From NCBI RefSeq assembly GCF_900110255.1, contig NZ_FODD01000041.1, positions 1 through 64,000 on the forward strand: a stretch of 64,000 bases of DNA, given 5' to 3'. Position 1 is the first letter of the stretch. Every line of letters starts with the position of its first letter. A program made the translations under genes and the position numbers. The notes under the pieces were generated by a model. The model did no database searches. It saw only the letters and a program-made list of their open reading frames with translations, and was not told the DNA's origin. The stretch comes from Actinacidiphila rubida. Its GTDB lineage: Bacteria; Actinomycetota; Actinomycetes; Streptomycetales; Streptomycetaceae. This document shows positions 36,166-47,338 of the stretch, one piece after another.

Positions 36166-37068
36166 TCAGCCCTTGACCGCTCCGGTGAGACCGCCGACGA
36201 TCCGCTTCTCGAAGACCGAGAAGACGACCAGCGCGGGCAGCATGGCGAGTGAGGTGAACGCGAGGACCTTCGCGGTGTCCGTCGAGTACTGCGAGGAGAA
36301 CGCCTGGACCCCGAGCGGAAGCGTGAAGTTCGCCTGCGCGTTGAGGACGTACAGGGGCAGGACGTAGTTGTTCCAGCTCCCGACGAACGCGAGGATGCCG
36401 ACGGTCACCACGCCGGGCAGCGACAGCGGGATCACCATGCGGAAGAAGAAGCCGAGTCGGCTCGCACCGTCGATCGCGGTGGCCTCCTCGATCTCGTTCG
36501 GAATGGCCCGCAGGAACGGCACCAGGATGATGACCGTCATCGGCAGGCCGAAGGCGATCTGCGGGACGATCACGCCCAGGAGGTTGTCGATGAGCCCCAG
36601 GTCCTTGATGACGATGTACAACGGGGTGATCGCGATGACCATCGGGAACATCAGGCCGGCGGCGAACAGGGAGTACATCGCGCCCTTGAGCCGGAAGTCG
36701 TAGCGTGCGATCACGAAACTCACCATCAGGCCGAGGACGACGATGCCGGCGGTGCTCGCCAGCGCCACGATGACGGAGTTGGCGAACTCGCCCCAGAAGG
36801 TCGTCGACCGCAGGACGGCGGCGTAGTTGCCGGCGACCCAGGGGTGCGGCAGGGCGGCCGGGTTCGTGGTGATCTGCGAGTTGGTACGGAATCCACCGAC
36901 CACGATGTAGAGCACCGGTGCGACGCAGACCCCGATGAAGAGCAGCGCCACGAAGTAGGTGAACGGATTCCCCCACTTCTGCGGCGTGTCCCGACGGCCG
37001 CTTCGGTCCACGGGGGTGTTCGGCTCCGCGGTGGGGGAGAGCCAGGACCCGGCGGCGGTGGCGCTCAT
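36166..37068 (-). CDS. Sugar ABC transporter permease, MalG type (arabino-oligosaccharide operon)
   Basis: 300 residues with six TM segments, the EAA loop EEATAIDGASRLGFFFRMVI at ~residue 195, and a C-terminal VFEKRIVGGLTGAVKG that is standard in the family. The start overlaps the stop of the upstream permease by one base (TGATG). Confidence 0.9.
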   Translation of the reverse strand: MSATAAGSWLSPTAEPNTPVDRSGRRDTPQKWGNPFTYFVALLFIGVCVAPVLYIVVGGFRTNSQITTNPAALPHPWVAGNYAAVLRSTTFWGEFANSVIVALASTAGIVVLGLMVSFVIARYDFRLKGAMYSLFAAGLMFPMVIAITPLYIVIKDLGLIDNLLGVIVPQIAFGLPMTVIILVPFLRAIPNEIEEATAIDGASRLGFFFRMVIPLSLPGVVTVGILAFVGSWNNYVLPLYVLNAQANFTLPLGVQAFSSQYSTDTAKVLAFTSLAMLPALVVFSVFEKRIVGGLTGAVKG

Positions 37069-38102
37069 CAGGAGACTCCTTCGGTGACGGCGCCCTGGAG
37101 GTCGCGGCGCAGGACGAAGCGCTGGTAGAGCAGCGCGACGACGAGCGAGATCAGGAACATCACGACCGCGATCGCGTTGCCGTAGCCGTAGTTGCCCGCG
37201 TTGCGGCCCTGCGCGACCATGTAGATCGCCATCGTCGAGGTGCCCGCCGTGCCCGAGACGTACGGACCCCAGATGATGTAGACGAGATCGAACAGTTGCA
37301 GCGAGCCGATGATCGACAGGAACGCCCAGATCCGGATCGTCGGCCCCAGCAGCGGCAGCGTGATGCGGCGCTGGATCTGCCAGTACGAGGCACCGTCGAT
37401 CTGAGCCGCCTCGAAGAGTTCGTCAGGGATCGACTGCAGGCCCGCGAGCATCAGGATCACGGCGAAGCCGATGTACTTCCACGAGACGATGCCGATCAGC
37501 GTCCAGATGGCCAGCTTGGGGTTGGAGAGCCAGTCGGCCTGCAGGAAGCCCAGGCCGGAGCTCCGCAGCAGGTCGTTGAGGGCGCCGTTGCTCTGGAGCA
37601 TCAGGCTCCAGCCGGTACCGACGACGACCTCCGAGATGACGTAGGGCACGAAGATGAGGACACGGATGAGCGAGCGGCCGCGGATCCTCTGATTGAGCAG
37701 CAGCGCGAGAGCGATCGCCAGCGGTCCCTGGATGAGCAGCGAGAGCACCATGATCAGGAAGCTGTGCCGCAGAACCTGCTGGAACGCGTGGTCGGTGAGG
37801 ATCAGCCTGTAGTTGTTCAGGCCCACCCAGTCGGTCGGCGCCCCGTAACCGTGCCACCGGTAGAAGCCGTAGTAGGCGGCGAGGGCGACGGGGAAGACCA
37901 CGAACGCCAGGAACATGATGATCGCCGGACCGGACAGCACCGCGATCTCGAGTCGCGTCTTGCCACGACCGCGGCGGCGCACAGCCGCTCGCGGCGTGGC
38001 CGGGGCCGTGGCCGGGGCCGTGGCCGGGGCCGCGCCCCCGACCGGAGACGCGCCCCGCGACCGGCGGCCGGTGGCCGTGTCAGTACCCAGGGGGTTGCTC
38101 AT
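37068..38102 (-). CDS. Sugar ABC transporter permease, MalF type (arabino-oligosaccharide operon)
   Basis: 344 residues. A long Ala/Pro/Thr/Arg-rich cytoplasmic N-terminus contains three APAT units encoded by a perfect 12-bp tandem repeat. Then come six TM segments; the EAA loop FEAAQIDGASYWQIQRRITL is near residue 225. It lies 11 bases after the binding-protein gene. Confidence 0.9.
   Translation of the reverse strand: MSNPLGTDTATGRRSRGASPVGGAAPATAPATAPATPRAAVRRRGRGKTRLEIAVLSGPAIIMFLAFVVFPVALAAYYGFYRWHGYGAPTDWVGLNNYRLILTDHAFQQVLRHSFLIMVLSLLIQGPLAIALALLLNQRIRGRSLIRVLIFVPYVISEVVVGTGWSLMLQSNGALNDLLRSSGLGFLQADWLSNPKLAIWTLIGIVSWKYIGFAVILMLAGLQSIPDELFEAAQIDGASYWQIQRRITLPLLGPTIRIWAFLSIIGSLQLFDLVYIIWGPYVSGTAGTSTMAIYMVAQGRNAGNYGYGNAIAVVMFLISLVVALLYQRFVLRRDLQGAVTEGVS
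37996..38031. repeat. 12-bp tandem repeat, three copies
   Basis: GTGGCCGGGGCC three times in a row, coding for the APAT units of the permease N-terminus. Length variation in this run would change only the disordered tail. Confidence 0.85.
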
Positions 38103-38113
38103 GGTCTCCTTGT

Positions 38114-39409
38114 TCAGCCCTTCTCGGCAGCGCTGTTGGTGTCCTTGACGATGTCCGCGGCGGTCCCCTTGCCGGCGATCAGGTTCACCACGGCGGTGTT
38201 CATGGCGTTGCCGACGTTCTGGCCGTACTCGGTGTCAAGGAACTGCATGGAGTAGGCGGCCTTGTTGAACGCCTGCAGCGCCGAGATGTTGTAGGAGTCC
38301 GTCACGACCCCCTGGGCGGTCTTGTTCACCGGGATCGTGACGAAGGCCTTGGCGTAGGCCTCCTGCTGCTCCTTGGTCACCAGGAACTCCAGGAAACCGA
38401 ACGCCTCCTTCGGCGCGTTCCTGGACAGGGAGTACCCGCCGCTGCCGCCCATGATCGCGCTCGGGTCGCCCTGGCCGCCTGCCACCGCGGGGAAGGGGAA
38501 CCAGGCCAGGTCCGGGAGCGGCTTCTGGTCCGGCGTCAGTCCGGCGACCACTCCGGGTTCCCAGTTGCCCATGAGTTCCATGCCGGCCTTGTGGTTGGCG
38601 AGCATGCCCGCCGAAGACCCGGCGCCCTGCTGCGAGGAGGCCGTCAGGAACCCCTTCTGGAAGGGGTCGACCTTCAGGAACGAGGCGAGGTCCTCACCGG
38701 CCTTGGTCCAGCAGGGATCGGTGAACTTGAGCGACTTGCCGGCCTGCTCCATGGTGTCCTGGCTGCACTCGCGGACCGCGAAGTTGTAGTACCAGTGCGC
38801 GGCCGGCCAGGCGTCCTTGGCGCCCACCGCGACGGGCGCGACGTGGATCGCCTTCAGTTTCGCGACGTCGGACTCCAGTTCCTCCATGGTGGTCGGCGTC
38901 GAGGTGATGCCGGCCTGCCGGAACAGGTCCTTGCTGTAGTAGATGCCCTCGGGCTGCGTGTCGAGCGGAATCGCGTAGACCTTGCCGTCGATCGAGTCGC
39001 TGGCGAGAGCCGCGGTCCCGACGTTCGCGGTGTCCGTGGCGGTGAGGCTCAGCGCCTGGATCTGGCCGGCGTCGAGCATGGCCTGCATCTTTCCGCCGCC
39101 GCGCTGCAGGAAGATGTCCGGCGCGGAACTCGAGTTGAGCGCCGTCTGCAGTTTGCCGTCGAAGTCCTCGTTCTGGATCCGCTGGATCTTGATCGTGACG
39201 TTGGGGTGCAGGGAGTGGTAGGTCTTCACGGCGTCCTGGAAGTACTGCGCGCCAGGCCCGGGTGACGCGTTCTCCCAGAAGGTCAACGTGACCTTGCCGC
39301 CGGACGGACCACTGCTGTTGTCCGCGCCGCCGCCGGCGCAGGCCGTGGCGGCGAGTGCGAGGCCCACGCCGATCGCGACGGCCGCCACGCTGTATGTCTT
39401 CCTCGTCAT
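38114..39409 (-). CDS. Sugar ABC transporter substrate-binding lipoprotein (SBP family 1)
   Basis: 431 residues. Lipoprotein signal with Cys24 in ATACAGGG. The mature part reads as a MalE-type oligosaccharide-binding protein (LTFWENASPGPG, YHSLHPNVTIKI, GIYYSKDLFRQAGI, MGNWEPGVVAG). First gene of the transporter/GH51 operon. Two GTGAGCGnTAAC sites lie 150-240 bases upstream, so the operon is probably induced with the secreted hydrolases. Confidence 0.9.
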   Translation of the reverse strand: MTRKTYSVAAVAIGVGLALAATACAGGGADNSSGPSGGKVTLTFWENASPGPGAQYFQDAVKTYHSLHPNVTIKIQRIQNEDFDGKLQTALNSSSAPDIFLQRGGGKMQAMLDAGQIQALSLTATDTANVGTAALASDSIDGKVYAIPLDTQPEGIYYSKDLFRQAGITSTPTTMEELESDVAKLKAIHVAPVAVGAKDAWPAAHWYYNFAVRECSQDTMEQAGKSLKFTDPCWTKAGEDLASFLKVDPFQKGFLTASSQQGAGSSAGMLANHKAGMELMGNWEPGVVAGLTPDQKPLPDLAWFPFPAVAGGQGDPSAIMGGSGGYSLSRNAPKEAFGFLEFLVTKEQQEAYAKAFVTIPVNKTAQGVVTDSYNISALQAFNKAAYSMQFLDTEYGQNVGNAMNTAVVNLIAGKGTAADIVKDTNSAAEKG

Positions 39410-39559
39410 CCTTGGATCCCTGATCTGTCGTCATTGCTTCAGCTGAACTGGGAACAGCGGGGGCCGGCCGGCGGCGTACGACGTCCGGCGCCGAGGGCAG
39501 GCCGAGGCAATCGCCATGGACGGTCTTGCTCGGTCAAACGGTTGGAGGGTAGCTATTGC

Positions 39560-39571
39560 GTGAGCGCTAAC
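39560..39571. promoter_or_regulatory. LacI-type operator GTGAGCGCTAAC
   Basis: Near-palindrome centred on AGCGCT. Upstream of the arabino-oligosaccharide importer operon; the same motif recurs five more times to 51.2 kb. Confidence 0.65.
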
Positions 39572-39636
39572 AATGAGCTCACTCGCAGCGCGCCCGACGC
39601 GAGCGGCCGGGCCGCGTTCGGATGTCTCCTAGGCTG

Positions 39637-39648
39637 GTGAGCGTTAAC
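39637..39648. promoter_or_regulatory. LacI-type operator GTGAGCGTTAAC
   Basis: Second copy of the motif, 77 bases from the first (one base off the common form), upstream of the same operon. Confidence 0.5.
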
Positions 39649-39939
39649 AGACACTCCTCCCCGTGCGCTTCGGCTCGTGCCGCAGCCCATCTCTCACGCC
39701 CGGCGTGGATCCGGGAGGGGAACGGAGTTCTCCTCCCAAGGGGCGACTGCAAGGGCTGCATAACGAAAGATTTTGTGCGAGCTGCGATCGTTTCGGGAAC
39801 CTTAGGTTCTGGGTCAGGGCACGTCAATACATCGCGCAAGGAGGCCCGGCGAGAAGTTGACGACCCCAACGAGGCCTACTGAGCAGGCGCCTGGCGCTTC
39901 CATCTGCGTGGATGTGCGAAACCTTTCGAGTGTGATGAC

Positions 39940-41469
39940 TTACGTTTCGATCGGGGAGGCCGGGAGGTAGTCGAACCAATCGAATGCGACGGTGCCCTCG
40001 ACGGCGTACATGCCGATGACGCGCCCGGTGAACCCGGTCGCCACCTCGGTCGACAGATAACGTCCTTCCAACTCGGCCAGGGGCTCGGCGTCCTCGGCGT
40101 CGGGGTCGCCCAGCCAGAAGGCGATGGTGTCCGGCCCGGTGGGCTCGATGCCGGGTGCTTCGGGTGAGGGCGACACGATGCCGGTCGTGCGGATCGTCAC
40201 GGTGAGGGCGAGGGTGCCGGGGGGCACCGGACGGCTCGCCACGGTCTGGCGCAGTGGACCGATGCGGGCGACGACGCCGAGCTCTCCCTCGCCGGCCTCC
40301 AGGTCGAAGTGGTGAGCCTCGTCCATGCGCACGCTCAGACCACCGCGCCCGGAGCCGGGGTCGAGCGACACGCTGATGCGGCACTCGTGGTGCTGCTGGC
40401 GGTGGCCGACGAAGGTGTAGCCGGGGCGGTCGAGGGCCGGACCGGTGGCTCGGAGCGTCAGCCAGCCCGGCCGGTCGGTCAGCGACCAGCTGCCGGCAGC
40501 CCGGGCATAGGGCGAGATCCAGTGCGGGGCGAGTGCGGTCGCGTCGAAGTCGTCGCGGGCGGGCGGCGCCGGGACGGGGTGCCAGGCCCCGGCGGGTGCG
40601 GCATGGCGCTCGGGCACGGGTGCCACGGTGGGCCAGCCGTCGGCGTCCCATTCCACGGGGGTGAGAAACGTTTCGCGGCCCAGCACCTGGAAGTTGGGGG
40701 TGTAGCCACGGGGCCGGGTACCGAGCAGCACCATCCACCAGCTTCCGTCAGGCGCCGTGACCAGGTCGGCGTGACCGGTGCTCTGGATGGGGTGGTCGGT
40801 GCCGCTGTGCGACAGCAGCGGGTTGCCGGGTGCGCCTTCCCAGGGGCCGCGTGGTGAGCGTGCGCGGGCGATGGACACGGCGTGGCCGCGTTCGGTGCCG
40901 CCCTCGGCGAGCAGCAGGTACCACCAGTCACCGATGCGGTAAAGGTGCGGCGCCTCCGCGTACTTCAGGCCGGTGCCCGACCAGGTGGGGAACGGGCCCT
41001 CCAGGACTTCGCCCTTGACCGGGTCGATCCGGGCCAGATGGACGCCGGGGACGGAGAAGGCGCACCAGCAGGTGCCGTCCTCCTCCCATGCCAGGTCGGG
41101 ATCGATACCGGGCAGATCGATCCACACCGGGTCGGACCAGGGACCTTCGGGTCGCTCGGCCGTCACGATGTAGTTGCCGCCGTCGCTGACGTTGGTGTTG
41201 ATCACCCAGAAGAGGCCGTCGTGATGGCGGATCGTCGGGGCGTAGAGCCCGCGGGAGGCCATTGCCCTGGGCAGTGGCAGCGGTAGTTGACCGGGGCGGT
41301 CCAGCACGTTGCCGATCTGCCGCCAGTGCACCAGGTCCCTGCTGTGGAAGATCGGCAGGCCGGGGAAGTATTCGAAGCTCGAGCAGACCAGGTAGTAGTC
41401 GTCACCGACCCGGCACACGCTCGGGTCGGGGTGGAACCCGCTGATCACGGGGTTGTCGTACAGGTGCAC
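39940..41469 (-). CDS. GH43 beta-xylosidase / alpha-L-arabinofuranosidase, cytoplasmic
   Basis: 509 residues from GTG 41469 (GGAAGGGAG just upstream); no signal peptide. The five-bladed GH43 propeller is shown by NPVISGFHPDPS (base Asp at ~14), GIDPDLAWEEDG (second Asp), and LKYAEAPHLY (acid Glu). A C-terminal ~190-residue beta-sandwich (from about GSWSLTDRPGW) matches the GH43 C2 domain of XynB-type enzymes. These convert xylo- or arabinoxylo-oligosaccharides. It is divergent from the GH59 gene with an operator on each side. Confidence 0.9.
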   Translation of the reverse strand: MHLYDNPVISGFHPDPSVCRVGDDYYLVCSSFEYFPGLPIFHSRDLVHWRQIGNVLDRPGQLPLPLPRAMASRGLYAPTIRHHDGLFWVINTNVSDGGNYIVTAERPEGPWSDPVWIDLPGIDPDLAWEEDGTCWCAFSVPGVHLARIDPVKGEVLEGPFPTWSGTGLKYAEAPHLYRIGDWWYLLLAEGGTERGHAVSIARARSPRGPWEGAPGNPLLSHSGTDHPIQSTGHADLVTAPDGSWWMVLLGTRPRGYTPNFQVLGRETFLTPVEWDADGWPTVAPVPERHAAPAGAWHPVPAPPARDDFDATALAPHWISPYARAAGSWSLTDRPGWLTLRATGPALDRPGYTFVGHRQQHHECRISVSLDPGSGRGGLSVRMDEAHHFDLEAGEGELGVVARIGPLRQTVASRPVPPGTLALTVTIRTTGIVSPSPEAPGIEPTGPDTIAFWLGDPDAEDAEPLAELEGRYLSTEVATGFTGRVIGMYAVEGTVAFDWFDYLPASPIET

Positions 41470-41577
41470 GGGGTGTGCTCCCTTCCCGGTGCCGGGAGAG
41501 TGGCGATTGTTTCGAAATGATTTCCGAATGTTCTTTGGGGGGAATTTACGGATCGCCATCAGGGGAGTCAAGAGTGG

Positions 41578-41589
41578 GTGAGCGCTCAC
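41578..41589. promoter_or_regulatory. LacI-type operator GTGAGCGCTCAC (perfect palindrome)
   Basis: Perfect 12-bp palindrome 109 bases upstream of the GH43 start codon. Confidence 0.7.
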
Positions 41590-41739
41590 ATCCCACGGCT
41601 CGGGGCTTGTCCATTCGCGGCCAGGAGATGGGATGTGGCTCAGCAAACGGCCGTGGCGTGCCCTGACTGCGCGTGACCCGTCAACCCTCGCTGCTTGGCC
41701 CTTCCGGCAAGCAGCGCATGGTGACGTGCGGGCCCCTGA

Positions 41740-44417
<2,678 letters not shown>

Positions 44418-44418
<1 letters not shown>

Positions 44419-44438
44419 CCGGCCCCCGATCGGCCGGT
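44418..44438. terminator. Weak hairpin between GH59 and GH29
   Basis: 7-bp stem ACCGGCC/GGCCGGT with 7-nt loop, starting at the GH59 stop codon. Probably only partial termination. Confidence 0.35.
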
Positions 44439-44485
44439 TCCCCGCTCCCCGACCTCCAAGTCGACCCACCCGAGAGGCCCCCCAC

Positions 44486-46492
44486 ATGCCCTCCTCCTTC
44501 CCCTTCCCGCCCTCTGCGTCGTCCCGCCCGATCAGCCGGCGCGGCCTGCTGGCGGCCGCCGGCGCGGCCACGGCCTTCGGCCTGCTGAGATTCGCCCCCG
44601 AGGCGGCCGCCACCGCCGGTCCGGGCAGCTACACTGCGGCCTGGTCCTCGGTCGACCAACACCCCCCGGCCCCGGCCTGGTTCCAGGACGCCAAGTTCGG
44701 CATCTACTACCACTGGGGCGTGTTCAGCGTCCCCGCCTTCGGCAACGAGTGGTACCCGCGCAACATGTACATCGGCGGCTCCGCGGAGAACCAGCACCAC
44801 GTCGCCACCTACGGCGACCCGTCGGTGTGGCCGTACAACAACTTCATCGACGGTGCCCGCGACAAGGCCGGCAACTTCGTCCAGTTCGCACCCAAGCCGG
44901 TCTCGCAGGGCGGCGCCTGGGACCCCGACGCCTGGGCGCAGCTGTTCAAGGCCGCGGGCGCGAAGTTCGCCGGTCCCGTGGCCGAGCACCACGACGGGTA
45001 CTCGATGTGGAACAGCCGCTCCAACCCGTGGAACTCCGTACAGCACGGCCCCCGGCTCGACCTGGTGGGGCTGCACGCGCAAGCGATCCGCGGGCAGGGA
45101 CTGAAGTTCATGGCCTCGCTCCACCACGCCTATCACTTCAACGGCTACTACGACCACGTGCCGTACCAGTCGGACGCCACGCTGCGCGTCCTCTTCGGGC
45201 AGCAGGGCACGGCAGCGGAGAACCAGCTCTGGTACAACAAGCTGATCGAGGTCATCGACGGCTATCAACCGGACCTGATCTGGCAGGACTTCGACCTCGG
45301 CCTGGTGCAGGAGTCCTATCGGCTGCAGTTCCTCGCGCACTACTACAACCAGGCAGTCGCCTGGAACAAGGACGTCGCCGCGACCTACAAGGACGGCTTC
45401 GACACCGCGGGTGAGGTCCTCGACTTCGAACGCGGCGGCCCGTCCGGACTGCTCACCCCGTACTGGCTGACGGACGACAGCATCTCGTCCTCCAGCTGGT
45501 GCTACACGGTCGGCATCGGTTACTACACCACGCAGGCCCTGCTGCACGCGCTGATCGACCGCACCAGCAAGGGCGGCACGATGCTGCTGAACATCGCTCC
45601 CATGGCCGACGGCACCATCCCCTCCGGCCAGCAGACGATCCTGCGCGGAATGGGCGACTGGCTCGGCCGGTTCGGAGAGGCGGTCTACGGCACCCGGTCC
45701 TGGGCCAGTTACGGTGAGGGCCCGACCGCGATGGGCGGCGGTTCCTTCAGCGGCCCCAAGGCCGGCACCGCGCAGGACATCAGGTTCACCCGCAGCCAGG
45801 ACAACAAGGTGCTGTACGTCACCGCGCTGGGCTGGCAGGGCGGGACCATGACTGTCGCTTCCCTGAATTCGGGCCAGTTCGACATCAGCACGCTGACAGG
45901 CGCGCAACTGCTGAACAACACCGCCGGCAGCTACATCAACCTGTCGACACCCACCCAGGACGCGGCCGGCCTGCATCTGGCCATGCCTTCGTCCAACGCG
46001 CCCTTCAGCGCCCTTGCCTACACGGTCAAGCTCACCTTCTCCGGCCAGATCCCCGCTCCTGGCAGCGGAGGCGGATCCACCACCTGGGTACGGATCGCCA
46101 ACGTCACGACCGGCCTGGTACTGGACAGCGGTGGGAACGTCGCCTCCGGTTCCAACCTCAAGCAGTGGAACTACGACGGAAGCACCAACCTGCAGTGGCA
46201 ACTCGTGGACCTCGGCAACGGCTACCACCGCATCGTGAACCGCACCAACGGCATGGTGGCCGACAGCTGGGGCAACACGGCCAACGGCGCGCCCGCCCGG
46301 CAGGCGGCCTGGAACGGCGGCAACAACCAGCAGTGGTCGCTCACCAGCCTCGGGAACGGGCGCCTGCAGATCGTCAACCGCGGCACCGGAACCGCCCTCG
46401 ACGGCGCAGGCAGCACGGCGGCCGGCTCGACCACAGTGCTGTGGTCGCCGAACTCCAGCACCAACAACGAGTGGACCGTCACCGGCGTCTGA
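44486..46492 (+). CDS. Secreted GH29 alpha-L-fucosidase with RICIN-type lectin domain
   Basis: 668 residues. A Tat signal (ISRRGLLAAAGAATAFG, residues ~16-32) leads into the GH29 barrel: WFQDAKFGIYYHWGVFSVPAFGNEW at ~65-89, VAEHHDGYSMW, and nucleophile Asp268 in PDLIWQDFDLG. A beta-sandwich follows (~residues 430-510), then a RicinB_lectin_2 domain (IANVTTGLVLDSGG.. NQQWSL). It releases terminal L-fucose, the probable feed for the dehydrogenase operon at 25-34 kb. A second lectin fragment follows the stop codon in another frame. Confidence 0.9.
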   Translation: MPSSFPFPPSASSRPISRRGLLAAAGAATAFGLLRFAPEAAATAGPGSYTAAWSSVDQHPPAPAWFQDAKFGIYYHWGVFSVPAFGNEWYPRNMYIGGSAENQHHVATYGDPSVWPYNNFIDGARDKAGNFVQFAPKPVSQGGAWDPDAWAQLFKAAGAKFAGPVAEHHDGYSMWNSRSNPWNSVQHGPRLDLVGLHAQAIRGQGLKFMASLHHAYHFNGYYDHVPYQSDATLRVLFGQQGTAAENQLWYNKLIEVIDGYQPDLIWQDFDLGLVQESYRLQFLAHYYNQAVAWNKDVAATYKDGFDTAGEVLDFERGGPSGLLTPYWLTDDSISSSSWCYTVGIGYYTTQALLHALIDRTSKGGTMLLNIAPMADGTIPSGQQTILRGMGDWLGRFGEAVYGTRSWASYGEGPTAMGGGSFSGPKAGTAQDIRFTRSQDNKVLYVTALGWQGGTMTVASLNSGQFDISTLTGAQLLNNTAGSYINLSTPTQDAAGLHLAMPSSNAPFSALAYTVKLTFSGQIPAPGSGGGSTTWVRIANVTTGLVLDSGGNVASGSNLKQWNYDGSTNLQWQLVDLGNGYHRIVNRTNGMVADSWGNTANGAPARQAAWNGGNNQQWSLTSLGNGRLQIVNRGTGTALDGAGSTAAGSTTVLWSPNSSTNNEWTVTGV

Positions 46493-46611
46493 CGGTCGCT
46501 ACCCCGTCCGGACTGCGCCTGGACGTCACGGGTGCCTCGACGGTCAACGCCGCCCTGGTCGAACTGTGGCCCTGCCACGGCGGCAGCAACCAGCAAGGGA
46601 ATCTCTGGTAA
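46493..46611 (+). pseudogene. Remnant of a CBM13 (ricin B) repeat behind GH29
   Basis: Directly after the GH29 stop, in another reading frame, the DNA encodes SGLRLDVTGAS..ALVELWPCHGGSNQQ and then TAA. This is clearly the last repeat of the same lectin type that ends the GH54 and GH10 proteins. It shows that this end was rearranged, by a frameshift or a partial module insertion, and lost its tail. Confidence 0.7.
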
Positions 46612-46628
46612 GAGCAGGCAGCGACAGC

Positions 46629-46660
46629 ATCGCCCTCGGCCCGCAGGGACCGAGGGCGAT
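46629..46660. terminator. Hairpin terminator for GH29
   Basis: Perfect 11-bp stem ATCGCCCTCGG/CCGAGGGCGAT with a 10-nt loop. Confidence 0.7.
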
Positions 46661-46875
46661 CCGTCGTCGCGGAGCCGGGACGCGGCAGTGGTTTCTGCGT
46701 GGCCATCGACCGCGGCGGTCGGCGGGTGGCGCCTCGCCCGTGCAGGCGGGGCGCTTCGTGCCCGGGTCACGGGGGGCTTCTCGCTGCGTGCACACCCGGT
46801 TGCTGCGCGCCTTTGTCCCACAGCCGCAGAGCGGTTTCGGCATCAGGCGGAAGGTACGCGGTGCTCACGTGGGTG

Positions 46876-46900
46876 GGCCCGCCGGCGGTGCCGGCGGGCC
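46876..46900. terminator. Hairpin terminator for the GH54 gene
   Basis: Perfect 11-bp stem GGCCCGCCGGC/GCCGGCGGGCC with loop GGT, 44 bases past the minus-strand GH54 stop. Confidence 0.7.
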
Positions 46901-46943
46901 GTTTGACAGGCGCGGTGTGTGGCTGTGGTTCAGGAAGTGCCGG

Positions 46944-47338
46944 TTATCCGAGGGTCCATTGCTGGTTGCTGCCGCCGTTGCAGGGCCACAGTTCGGCCAG
47001 GGCGCCGTTGGCGGTGGAGGCACCGGTGACGTCCAGACACAGTCCCGACTGGGTACCGGTGACCGTGCCGTTGGAGTTCAGCTGCCACTGCTGGTTCGCG
47101 CCACCGTTGCACGTCCAGGTCTCGACCTTGGTACCCGCTGCCGTCTGGTTGTCATACGCATCCAGACACAACTGCGTACCACCGGACACCACCGTCAACT
47201 CGTTGGCCGACGTATGCGTCCACGCCTGGTTCGCCTGCCCGCTGCAGTCCCAGATCTGCACCTGCGTACCCGGCACAACCGAACTGTTCGGCACATCAAG
47301 GCACTTACCCGCACCCACCGCGTGCAACGCACCCGACG
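46944..47338. repeat. 395-bp inverted repeat, left arm (CBM13 module)
   Basis: Encodes the lectin of the GH54 gene and is ~98% identical (about nine differences by eye) to 50371-50765 on the other strand, which encodes the GH10 lectin. The equal length and the sharp start at CGTCGGGTGCG suggest that one module was copied recently. Confidence 0.85.

Larger units (their letters stand above)
39410..39939. other. 530-base control region, no gene
   Basis: Lies between the GH43 3' end and the start of the transporter operon. It contains two GTGAGCGnTAAC operators (39560, 39637), a minus-strand TTGACC at 39532-39537, and an AT-richer part (CGAAAGATTTTGTGCGAG, about 39765) of unknown meaning. No open frame here looks coding. 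Confidence 0.6.
46612..46943. other. 332-base gap between convergent genes
   Basis: Holds two hairpin terminators (46629-46660, 46876-46900) and no gene. It separates GH29 (plus) from GH54 (minus). Confidence 0.6.
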
